Of a stretch of DNA of 64,000 nucleotides, positions 50,560 through 61,581 are shown piece by piece. Position 1 is the stretch's first letter. The number at the start of each line of letters is the position of its first letter. The notes below the pieces were generated by a model, which made no database searches, was not told the origin of the DNA, and saw only the letters and a program-made list of their open reading frames with translations. This DNA comes from Scatophagus argus (Eukaryota > Chordata > Actinopteri > Scatophagidae). The stretch is taken from assembly GCF_020382885.2 (NCBI RefSeq), contig NC_058516.1, forward strand, positions 12,130,902 through 12,194,901, given 5' to 3'. A program made the position numbers and the translations under genes.

Positions 50560-51027
50560 TAGATTCCAGGTGTTCAGTGCCTCCTCCATGGCAGCTCCCC
50601 AGGAACAGAAAGTGCTCAGTCATGCTAGCATTGTGTCTCCAGGCATGACAATGAGAGTTGTTGAAAGAAGTTTGTTGGGGCCCAGAGACTGATTTCTAAA
50701 GAGTTTAGTCATTCTCTTTCTTTTTTATCCAGGACTACCATCACATCAAACTAAAATCTTCCAACATCTACTTCACAGATTTGAGCGAGGTGCAGGAATT
50801 TGTGGATTCCACAGGGTGAATCTTTATGACTTTGGAGGCTTCTCCATGAGGGTGACAGTTTAGTAAACAACTATTAAATGACATGAAATGTGGTTCAGAC
50901 ATTCACTTTGTCCTCAGGATGGATTGTAAAATGTCATCCACATTTCAAATATTTCAATTTGTCCAATACTTTGGTTTATAGTCAAACACCTGCAAAACTA
51001 ATGACATTCCCATTAGCCTCTGCGCTA

Positions 51028-51150
51028 ATGGCCTAGAGGTTGGAGAAGTGGCTTGTGATTGGAAGGTTGCTGGTTCAATTCCCCCACCGGACGGGCAGGA
51101 AAAATTTGAGTGTGGTGGAGTGATTGGGATTAATAAAATAAATTAAATTT
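51028..51150 (+). repeat. tRNA-headed SINE, short copy
   Basis: GGCCTAGAGGTTGGAGAAG, B box variant GGTTCAATTCC, then directly the GGGATTAATAAAATAAAT end, so the body is deleted. Confidence 0.8.
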
Positions 51151-51214
51151 TTTAAAAAAAGCACCACTGTACAGACTATAGTAAAAAAGTCTAGAAAAAG
51201 GAAAAGCACTGGAT

Positions 51215-53565
51215 AAAATAATTACTTTCTGTTTATTCAAACGTATAGTTATAAAACAAGAAAAGTCACACAAGAAATTCAAAGTTGCTGGGTCTGTGCA
51301 ATCACAAAGAAATCAAATCAAACTTTTTTTTTTGCCTAATAGTTCTGTTTATTGTGTTCTGAGTGTTTTTAAAGTGTGTGTGTGGGTCACAGTTTAAATT
51401 ACAGTACTATCAAAACACACCTTTACATTTTTTTTGGCAGGTGCCAAACTGCACAAACAGAAATAAACACAAGATCAAGTATAAAAAAAAAAAAACAGTG
51501 CCAAGAATTTAACAAAAATTCAGATTAACACCAAGCTTCATACAATACATAACCATAACTCAAATGAGTCAGAAATGAGTCCACCCCCCACCCCCACCCA
51601 AAGCAGTGGCTAACATTTGGTCATCAGAAAAGAAACAGGAATTCTTTTTAAAAAAATAAAAAAAAAAATTGTAAATTTATATAGTGCTTTATTTCCCCAA
51701 GTGCATTTTTGCCATTCAACAATTTTGGGTTTAGTCTTGCCCCAAACCACCTTTTGTTGTCCAAAAACTATTTAATGAGTCACACTGTCTCACTGGGTGG
51801 CATGTTTCTTCACTGCCATGAACACACACACACTTGAGTTTATTTTTGACTCAATCTCAAACACACACACACACTCACTGAAGCATTAAGTGTGGATCAT
51901 CTGGATTAATCTGCCTCTGAAAACAGTCCCCAATAAACACACTTTTTCCTCCTGTTTGAGTAACATTTGTTTAAAAAATAAAAATCCAGTTGTTTTAGAA
52001 AATATATATTTTAGCAAAACACAGAAGCCTATGTATTTGTGAGCTGTTCAGAGACAGATTTAGATCAGTTGGATCCAATGGGATTGGAGCTGAGAGCCAC
52101 AGACAGGGCAGGAAGACGAGAAAGTATTGTGAGACGGCCTAAAAGACTGACGGTCTTCTCCTTGGGATTTGCTGAAAACAAAGAAACCTATTCCTGAATA
52201 AGTTCAGGACTTCATTCTTTAAAAGGAAGAAGCAGCTCCGAGTATTTTTCGACCTTTTAAGGCACACAAATCCACCAGCGGACCATTTAGCAGTAGTGAA
52301 CATCTTGTAAGCAGCCTAAAAATATGATGCAAGTCAACAATGTAACATCTCAAGCTTCAACAACATTGTGTTTAGATACTGATTAACCTGATATCAATAC
52401 TCCAGTAGTAATACTTATCAATGAGTGAGCAACACACGATTTATTCAATCGGGAGGAAACAATAAATATAAAAATACAAACATATCTTTTTGGCTGGTGT
52501 CAAATGTTACACGGGAGTAGCTGTGCTAATAAGGTAACATTCCTACTGTTTTATACAGTGAAGAATGACTTACATCAAGTCTAAGGCATCAGCTTCAATA
52601 AGCTTTGAAACAGAAATGAAGTGCTGCACACTCGGAAAGTTGCGTGAAATCTACACAAGCGAGGTGTGGTCTTTTAAAGCTGCATTGATCTTTTGTGTTC
52701 ACACTGAATGAAAAGACTTCAACTTAAAAGCGACTTCCTCGTATTGTGAAGAATAATCGCCCCAACTCTGCAGCTCCGTGCAAATTTAAAAGCTCTATTC
52801 ACTCATTGTTTTGGTTATATTGCACATTTTATGCGTGATTTAGTCTCAGCGGCCTCATCAGATGTTTTAAAAAAAATCACAAAACAAGTTACCAGTAGCA
52901 GCAGACAGCTGTACGTTGTACACTGCCAGTCCAGCAAATTTTGAAAAATACACTTTGTGCAAGTCTAACAACAATATAGTGATGTCTGGGTGTATCTGTC
53001 AGCTTGTTCTGGAGTTCTTCTGACCAAAATGGATTAACAAACCCTCAAATGTTTCATTAAGTATAGATTTATTTCCATTTTGGGGGCAGCCGTGGCCTAG
53101 AGGTTGGAGAAGCGGCATGTGATGGGAAGGTCGCTGGTTCGATTCCTCCCACCGGACGGGCAGGAAAAATTTGATAGTGATGGAGTGATTAATGCGACAA
53201 ATGCTCCTCCCCCTTCATTAACCAGCTGATGTGCCTTTGAGCAAGGCACTTAACCCCCCAATTTGCTCCCCACTGCTCCTGTGTGTGTTTCACTGCATGT
53301 AATTTGCCGGGTGTTGCATGTGTGTGTTCAACCAAGGATGGGTCAAATGCAGAAGACAAATTCAGTGTGTGTATGTAAAAATATATATTACTGCCAATAA
53401 AGCCATTCTTCTTCTTCTTGATTTAGCCTCTACATTCTACCGTGTCTTTACTTTAACACAACAGAGAAACTTTGAGGTTGAAGCTCACCTTGTAGAGAGT
53501 CCCTGTGCTCATTCACCTTTGCAGCTTTATTACGTGAGAAGGAAATGAACGCCTGTCATTATGTG
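51215..53565 (-). other. slc19a2: probable 3' UTR of the SLC19 gene
   Basis: No coding content. A minus-strand AATAAA at 51237-51232 about 2.3 kb after the stop is a plausible end. A tRNA-headed SINE (53083-53414) sits inside it. Further AATAAA hexamers exist nearer the stop, so a shorter form is possible. Confidence 0.4.
53083..53414 (+). repeat. tRNA-headed SINE in the SLC19 3' UTR
   Basis: GGGGGCAGCCGTGGCCTAGA, B box GGTTCGATTCC, body, TTACTGCCAATAAAGCCA and a (TTC)n end. About 150 nt downstream of the SLC19 stop, antisense to it. Confidence 0.85.
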
Positions 53566-56500
53566 CTATGAGCAGGAGCTGGTGGCACTAAGTGACTCGG
53601 TTACTGCCAAACTGTTGGCCAGGACCGCCGGCTCGGAGCGCCTCCTGGTGGCCAGTTTACAAACCCCAGCGATGAAGAAGACCAGACAGATGACCGCAAA
53701 GTAGCCACCATAGACGAAGAACTGAGGGAAGCAAGACAGCTTTCAGTCAAATCTACTACTATGGGAAGTTGGATTAACAGAACAGGTGCCTGCATATATG
53801 CAACCAAGGGCAGGTGTACTTCCTCACCTGAGTGAAAACATCAAGGCTGAGGCCAGCTGTATCCACCACCACCACAGTGAGCAGAGACTGCAACAGCAGA
53901 GCCATGAAGGTGTTCATCCCAAACACCAGGGCGTAGCGCTGCATGCTGAGACTGGCCGCAATCTGATATCTGATGGGTTAGCGGGGCATACAAATGGAGA
54001 ATACGGTGAAATCCATGAAGAAGCTCTAAAGTGTACTCAGTTTACTCAGGAGTTTGGCAATGAACAACACAGCAGTGATGAAACTTAGAAATGACATTCA
54101 ATTTCTGCTATTATAACTAACTTAAACAACATATCAGCTAAAAAACAAATACATACAATACATAGTCTTCAGAATTCCAATTATAACAACCTGTCATGTT
54201 TGTACTTGTAATTTATGATGTTTATTGCATGTATGTTTCTCTCTCTCTCTCTCTCTCTTTTTCATCCTCTCTGTCCTGTCTACCTCTTCTTTCCCCCCCT
54301 TCACCCGGCCGACTATCAGCAGGATAGTTCTCCCTTGCAAGCCGGGTCCTGCTCAAGGTTTCTTCCTATTAAAAGGGAGTTTTTCCTTGCCACTGTCTGC
54401 TTGCTCGGGGACTCAAGTTCTGGGTTTCTGTAAAGCATCTAGAGACAATTTTGATTGTATAAGGTGCTATATAAATAAACTCCCTCAAACACCCTCAACC
54501 TACTGCCAAAACTCTAGTACAAACAGAAGCCTGAGACCTAGAAAGAACAGAATGATCCAGCAAACTTACTTTGGTTTAATTTTTTATGTAATCTTAAGCT
54601 ATTTATTTGCTTAAGCTCTTTGTTTTGGTTTTTTGTTGGAAGCTGGGATTCAGCAGGATCAGACCAGTTCCTGTGTAAATTGGCTCGGTCTCTAAAATAC
54701 AGTTTGCAAACTCAACGGCTGATAAACAAAAAAAAGAAACAACATGTGCCTGAAAAAAAGGGCCAGTGAACATGTTAACAAACTTTTCCAGCACTGTAAA
54801 TTACACTTGAATAAAAAAATTACCGTATTTTCTGGACTATAGAACACACCGAATATAAGCCGAACCCACCAAACTTAAAAAAATAAAAAATAATTGTAAA
54901 AAAAATACAATATTTGTACATATATAGGCCCCAGGTGTCCACATTGTAACATGACATATTTACACAGAAAGATGGTAAACAGAAAGATTATTTAAGCCAT
55001 CTGCTTTTATTACCTCTGAAAGCTTTTGTCGTCTTTTTGCATTGCGTCAGTTCTTCACGCTACCGTCTCCAACGTCTCACCATTGATTCACTTACGCCAA
55101 GCTTACGTCCTTCTCGCGCAGCCAGTTCGATTGCTTTTAACTTAAAAGCTGCATCATAAGCATTTTTTTTTGAGTGTTTTCCATGATGAGGGTGTGTACA
55201 CGACGTGCAATATGACTGTTAAAAAGTTACGCTTAAAGCTAGCGTCTTCCTCTTCGCATCACCTCTTCCACCTGCTTAGATCGCCCCCTGGAGGCCGTTA
55301 GCGAGTAAAAATCTATAGATTAGCCGCATCGTTGTTTAGGCCGCAGCGTTCAAGGCATGGGAAAAAAAGTAGCAGCTTATAGTCTGGAAAATACGGTAAT
55401 TTCGGTTCTAACAATATTACATCGTTACTTAACATGTTACCAAAAAAAGACCCCATTACGTGCAGTGACTGAATACTGAGAGAGAAATAAACAATGTACT
55501 TACGAGGCCACAGTAATAAGCAGCATGTACGTGGCTCTGAAGAGGACGTATGAGCTGTAACACAGCCAGATATTCTTCACCGTGTCCATGACGAACACAC
55601 ACACGGCCATCAGCAGGGACAGGACACACAGAGCCAGCTCCCCCCACAGTGTCCAGCACACAGGAAGGTAGGACACAAGCAGAGCTGCCAGAGCCCCTGT
55701 GGACCAGCAGAACACACGACTGTTCATTTATACATCAGACGCCTAGGGGGGGGATTCATTCGTGACTGTTGCGTATGCACAAATAAAGCGTGTTCCACTT
55801 TCTGAGCATAAACTGGGATATGCAGAAAAAAATAAAAAAACTTGATGAGGAAATGTGCATTCATTTACAGAAACTCTGTGCACAAACATTTTGAAACCAG
55901 GGGGGGAACTGGCATCACAGATCGTGAAGTGGTGAACCCGAAGCCAGATTGTGTAATGATGCCACTCACACATTCAATTTCACTTCTTATCAAACACTAA
56001 TTATATATCCACATTATTATTCAACCTAGCAGTGTAACGTATATTTGCATGTGTAGTGAGCCTTAATTATTCCATAAGTACCTTTCGATTTAAAAAGATG
56101 TCGTTGCCATCATTCACGGAAACAACCAGTGATCCGCAGGTTTATTTCTATGCATTCAATTCAATTCAATTCAGTTTATTTATATAGTGCCAATTCACAA
56201 CAAAAGTTATCTCATGACACTTTCCAATTTGAGCAGGTCTAGACCAAACTCTTTAATTAAATTGTAAATAGAGAGAGCCCAACATTCCCCCTTGAGCAAG
56301 CACTTGGGGACAGTGGCGAGGAAAAACTGCCTTTTAGAAGGCAGAAACCTCGGAGCAGACCCCGGCTCGAGATGGGCGGCCATCTGCCTTGACCGGTTGG
56401 GTTGAGAGTTGCATTGACCATGAATGGTTAACTGTGGGCGTGAAGAGGTAGGATATGAAGCTGAGCAATATGCAGACAATTCCAAGTGGATTTAGGACTT

Positions 56501-59083
56501 ATAAAAGGATTGCACACTGGCACGGGAACCCAGGGCTTTGTAAATCTTTTTTGTTTTTAGCACATGCTCATTTCCTCTTTTGAACCTATGCATACATTCT
56601 GCAGTTTTTCAAATGAGGCTCCTGGAGGGCATGAATGGCCAAAAAAAAAACTAATTAAAAAATAAGGCCCCTGGAGTTTATTGCAAAAAGTGACTTTCAT
56701 CTAAACTTAAACTCTATCTGCTGACTGTAAGATGCAGTTAAAAGTGCGATCATTAATGCTCTAAAATTTACAGTTAATTCCTTCCAAGAAAGCAAATCAT
56801 CAAATTTGAAAAAGTGTCTACATCTTAAAAAAAAAAAAAAGCCTTCAAATCATTTTTAAATCCGATAAATCGGGAAACCTCACCTAGCAGTGTGGACAGC
56901 GTTTCTACATAGCCATTGTAGATTTCATAGTCATGTGATGGACGAACTTTCTCCCACAGTGGTTGAACGTAGTTGATGACCTGAAAGTAGCCGCAGGTGG
57001 CTAGAGCCCACCATATCGACCAGGCCAGCAGAGGGCGACATCTGTAGCACTGCAGGAGGTCCTTAAACAACATCAGCAACACATCCACAAAACCACTGCT
57101 ATGACTTCCGGCCTCAGAGGACTCCGATACCTGCATGGGGAGAGGGGAAGGTCAAAAGCGGCCAAGTGACTGAGCATGTTAAATAATAATGTCAAATATT
57201 AAATATTCACATTTTGATGTGACGTGAACAAAGCAGCTTGTCACTCACCATGGAGGCGTTGTGGGATTTCAGAGGCAATTTGATGTCTGCATCCTCAGCC
57301 TTATCCAGCAAGGCTGTGCTGGTGCTCGGCGGCCTCTCCTGCGCCGCTACTGGACTCTTGTGGAAGAACATGCTTCTCTTGGGCATGGGTAGAAACCAGG
57401 GTGCGACGAAGGCCACGGCAGCGGAAGTTAGAGTGATGATGACAAGGTGGAGCAGCTGAACTTTGGCCACAGAGAGCAGGAGTTGACCGGTCAGAGATCC
57501 AGCAGCTGATCCGAACAGAGTAACGCTGCGGCAGTAACCAGTCACTCTCTGGTAGTGTGCTGGCTCCACCACGCTGTAGATGTAGGAGTAGTACGCCACT
57601 TCTGAGGCTGTGGCCAACCCAAAGAAAAACTCCAGGAGTTGCATGGCCAGAAGGCCCTGGACCTTCAGCAGCAGAACATAGGTAACTACTAAGCCAGTGG
57701 CCTGTAGGATCAATACAGGCTTATAACAAAGGTAGTCTGTGGCCAGGAAGATGGGGAACAGCAACACCAGGTAGGAATACGTCCATACTGGATAGATTTC
57801 ATTGACAACCTGCAGATAACAGATGAATTCAGAATTCCAGTTATAACAACCTGTCATGTTTGCCCTTTGTAATTTATGTTGTTTATTGCATGTATGTTTC
57901 TCTCTGTATCTTTATTTGCTATCTTTGTGCCGCTGTGACAATGTAAATTTCCACACAGCAGGACTAATAAAAGGATTATTTTGATATTGGCGTACAGAAT
58001 CACAATGAAATGGCTTTGACACTGCTTGGAGCCAACAGCACCAAGTTCAGGGATCTTGATGGTGACATTTTCTGATGTATGTTTTGATCTTTTATCATGA
58101 ACATAATTCGGTTTTTATTTGTGTATTGGAATTTTGGGGGTTTTGGGGACAGAATTTTCCAGGCAAGCCTCCAACTTGATGAAGGGAATTATGCTTAGGA
58201 TTAACCAGAAATTCCAAAGCATTCAGCTATTCCCCCCCCCCCCCCCCCCACCCAAGAGGGATTTATTTTGTCTGAGGCAAATATCTATGGGCCTGTTGAC
58301 ACGAGCAAGCACGAAAAACAGACAAAACATAATTATTAAGCACATTAAGCGCACCTCATCACAACCTGTTGTATGTAAAAACCAGTGAGCATTTGTTTGG
58401 CTTTATTTCTAATAAAGCAAACGGAAATGCAGAGACAAAAAAAAGCACTACAGAGGCCAAATGATGAGGAAAACATTGTTCAGCATGACGAAAGCGTGTA
58501 TGCCCTCCAGCTCTGACGCAAGCAGGTGGTGGCGTAACGAGAAAGAACGCTCAATTTGTTAAACAAGCTCTATTTTTTTAAAAAAAATAGTGTTCCTTCC
58601 CTCCAGTCGAGTTCAGAGACATGTACAATCAACGCCAAGGCACACTGAAATTGTTCTTGTAGCACGTGGATAAACCCAACTTTATCACCTGTCTGTATAA
58701 TATCCTGATCCACAAAAGGTTGGGACGCTATGTAAAAAAATTTTTATTATTTATTTATTTTTTTTAAAAAAAAACGTAAACAAATAAAAATAATTGGCTA
58801 TCATTCCTTTACGGAAGAAATGAACAGATTTGCTCAGAAGAAACAAAATAATAATTCCGCTCAAATGTTAATTAACGTTACGTCAAAAGTTAAAACGTGA
58901 TGAAAGTTCTTCTTCGATGCTAATCGCCTAGTAGCTTTTAGCTCAGAAAGCTAAACCCACCTGAGTCTCTGTCAGGTTCTTGTCCGGTCCCATCAGATAA
59001 GCGGTGAGGAAAGGCTCCGACGGCCGGAGGTTGGAAAAGAAGCCATACACACATAACAGAAGAGTCGGGTAGACCTCATGCAT
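53566..59083 (-). CDS. slc19a2: SLC19-family thiamine transporter, SLC19A2-like
   Basis: Plasma-membrane thiamine carrier of the reduced-folate-carrier (SLC19) family, twelve membrane segments expected. Exons: 59083-58961, 57809-57249, 57130-56884, 55696-55504, 53969-53828, 53721-53566; 1422 nt, 473 aa (human SLC19A2 497, SLC19A3 496), all junction phases agree. Family words: [13 protein letters not shown] and the glycosylation sequon GPDKNLT in exon 1; [40 protein letters not shown] and [12 protein letters not shown] in exon 2; [12 protein letters not shown] and LWEKVRPS in exon 3; [11 protein letters not shown] in exon 4; [11 protein letters not shown] in exon 5. The ATG is fixed by an in-frame TAA upstream with no other Met between. 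The N-terminus is about 25-30 residues shorter than human SLC19A2. Most diagnostic words favour SLC19A2, but [12 protein letters not shown] and MPKRSMFFH are SLC19A3-like, so a slc19a3 paralogue is possible. The conserved TDYLRYKPV reads TDYLCYKPV. Confidence 0.9.
54165..54478 (+). repeat. longer family A element in an SLC19 intron
   Basis: Same order as 11925-12240: TTCAGAATTCCAATTATAAC head, TC tract, GCAAGCCGGGTCCTGCTCA, core, A tail. Confidence 0.85.
54821..55398 (-). mobile_element. long copy of the TACCGTA MITE family with pogo-like HTH remnant
   Basis: Ends TACCGTATTTTCTGGACTATA and the complement of TACCGTATTTTCCAGACTATA, 578 bp. On the minus strand (about 55170-55075) it encodes [19 protein letters not shown] and then [11 protein letters not shown], resembling the Brinker-type helix-turn-helix at the N-terminus of pogo-like Tc1/mariner transposases (usual YxxxFKLKVIEYA...NRAAAxxFGVxExxVR). 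The segment equivalent to NRAAA is missing. Intron 4 of the SLC19 gene. Confidence 0.75.
56156..56405 (-). repeat. dispersed repeat family B in an SLC19 intron
   Basis: (TTCAA)n, TATATAGTGCCAATTCAC, GTTATCTCATGACAC, CCAACATTCCCCCTTGAGC, core complement, GACCCCGGCTCGAGATGG. Confidence 0.9.
57828..57975 (+). repeat. retroelement tail abutting the SLC19 exon 2 acceptor
   Basis: TTCAGAATTCCAGTTATAAC head as in the longer family A elements, then GTTGTTTATTGCATGTATG and the ending GTAAATTTCCACACAGCAGG with ACTAATAAAAGG. Starts 18 nt from the acceptor. Confidence 0.75.
58231..58250 (+). repeat. poly-C tract
   Basis: About 20 C in SLC19 intron 1. Confidence 0.95.
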
Positions 59084-59404
59084 GGTGAACTCTAAACACG
59101 ACCTCCACACATCGCTTGCAGTCCATGAATGCTCTAACGTAATTCGACTTCTTCTCTGGTGTTAAATGTCCGCTCTTTCGGCACACTGTCGCCACCAGCT
59201 GGTCTAACATGCTGTTGAGTGAGGGGAAACGTGCCATGAGCAGGCTACTTGACAAGGTTCTCCCATAAAGTAAAAGACAATACGTTTGTCTGATATTTTC
59301 ACGTGAGGCATCCAATTTCGCTTTGTGTGGTTTTCTTGATTGGCACGGGTGTTTTTGTCGTTCTCTACCGAAGAGGAACTTGGAAGTGGTGAAATCAAAG
59401 ATCT

Positions 59405-59640
59405 GAAATCTCCCTTGAAGGCAGATGGCCGCCCATCTTGAGCCGGGGTCTGCTCCGAGGTTTCTGCCTTCTAAAAGGCAGTTTTTCCTCGCCACTGTCG
59501 CTAAGTGCTTGCTCAAGGGGGAATGTTGGGCTCTCTGTATTACAATTTAATTAAAGAGTTTGGTCTAGACCTGCTCAAATTGGAAAGTGTCATAAGATAA
59601 TTTTTGTTATGTTTGATATAAATAAACTGAATGGAAATGT
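59405..59640 (+). repeat. dispersed repeat family B, full-length orientation
   Basis: GGCAGATGGCCGCCCATCTTG, GGGGTCTGCTCCGAGG, the core (CTAAAAGGCAGTTTTTCC, GCCACTGTCGC) and the B tail to GATATAAATAAACTGAA. It fills the gap between the SLC19 5' end and the 3' end of the next gene. Confidence 0.9.
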
Positions 59641-59699
59641 AATTGAAATTCTGCCTCTCCAGCAACAAAATGGATAAATACACAAAAAGCAGTTTGCAA

Positions 59700-61581
59700 T
59701 GTTTGGGGAAACTCTTTATTGGTAAATGTACACTACTTTAAAATGTTCAAGTCTTACCACTGAGCAAGTTACATCAGGATAATGGACCAACAGGCAGTAC
59801 AGAGTGAAAATTTTATCCGGCCAACAGACAACAAGGTTGAGCAAGGATTACTAAAGCAGACGCTTCATTAAGTTGCTAAAGTACTGTCAGAAACATGTTA
59901 CTGTAATAAGCCAAATACAATTTATAATTCAGAGTGTTGGAAACAAAATAGACCAGAAAATCTTTGAAAGGTTCACTGAAGTACACTGAACGGCTCGTCA
60001 CAATAAAATAATGCTCAAGTTCTTTTTCAAAAATGCTGCACAAGTGAGGTCACAGCCAACCTTAGCTTTTACACAAAACGGGAAGTCTAATGGCTCCGAC
60101 GTAAATTGCAAAGGAGTTAAAATTGTAAAAAAAAAAAATTGAAATTAAAGACAAAAACTATAAGCTAACCACATGAACCATCAATAAATGAAAGGGCCTG
60201 GCCACCAACACATTCAGAGAACAAAGTATTAAGACAAAACTGGCATACATAGATGATTTAAAATAATGAGGTTTAGCCATTACTCCTGCAAAGAGCATTA
60301 GAATGGAAGCAAACATTGCATTTCAGGCATGGGATCAGTATTACCGGTACTAATAATCTGGAAACTGTTGTCAGATACAGATTAAGTGATGTTAGAAAGG
60401 AACCATACATTTCTCATCAATAGCTATCCAAGTCAAAATCCACATTGACGGAATATTTTCTTTGAAATATTACTTGAAGTTGGATAAAAAATAATGTGCT
60501 AAACAGCAGACCGAGCAAGTTAGAGACTGCCTGGTGAACACAATGGTGAATTTATCAGCTAAATAGCCAGATATTTATCTCACAAACTGGCAGAAGACCA
60601 GAAGCAAAGCTGAAAGAAAATGAACATACATTCAACAGGAGCAAACCAAAAAATTAACACTAATATTGCTCTGTAAGTGTTGGAACGTGTTAGCCGTAAC
60701 AACTTTACAAAGTGGCAAAAAATCACTTAGTGGAGCTTTGATTTCTGAGTCTGATACTGAGGGAAGGGCTGTTTTCTAATTCTTACTAATTTGAGGAGCA
60801 GACAACCTTGCAAAATGAGGTTTAATTTATTTTCTGACAGAAACTATTAGATTTGAAGCAGCGAAGCAATGTGGAATGGGGTGAGTGACAGCATTTAATT
60901 TTATCTTAACAAGACCATAGTCAGATCTCACCACATTGTGGTCACAACTTTAACCTGCAGAGAAACAATTAGAGGAACAGTGCAACTTTAGAGACAAATC
61001 AATGCCTTTTAGTCGGATGAAAAGACAGATATCAGTTTCAACTGCTGTATGTCTAGTACAGAGATAGCTTAGCATAAACACTGGAAGCACAAGTGGAAAA
61101 ACAAAAAAACAACGCAAAACAAGTATTAGCTAGCAAGCTAGATACAAATATACCCAAGTGTGTTGTTTCTATATTTCTAGTTTCCACAGGTGAAATAAAA
61201 TAAGACTGCTGTGAGTTCAATGAAACCTGTGTTTTCCATACCATAGCTAAGCTCGCAGCAGTTAGACAGACTACATCCATCTCTGTACTGGAATCATACA
61301 GGTTCAACTGATACTGATCTTCTCTGACTCTGGGTTTCATGAAAAACAAATCTGTTTCCCTGTTTCCCAACACATCACACTGTTCCATTAACAGTTTTGT
61401 CACATACCTCCAACATTGCCCAAGTCCTGCACAAATACAAAGCGTCTCAGAGTAATGCAAACACTCCACAAACCGGTTATATTCAGAACGGACCAGATCA
61501 GATATAATCTTAACACAGAGGCAGAAAAGCTGGTCTTTTCCCATGTACACATGTTGCATTAGCAGAGGCGGATTTATGAAG
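59700..61581 (-). other. probable 3' UTR of the unidentified gene
   Basis: AT-rich, no dispersed repeat recognised and no coding content in about 1.9 kb. It ends at a minus-strand AATAAA (59720-59715) followed by the family B repeat. The ORF at 61053-61610 is uninterrupted by chance or by UTR composition; it shows no family features. Confidence 0.5.
59715..59720 (-). promoter_or_regulatory. polyA signal of the unidentified gene
   Basis: AATAAA on the minus strand about 1.86 kb after the stop codon at 61582-61584; the sequence just beyond it changes from repeat-free to repeat. Confidence 0.5.
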
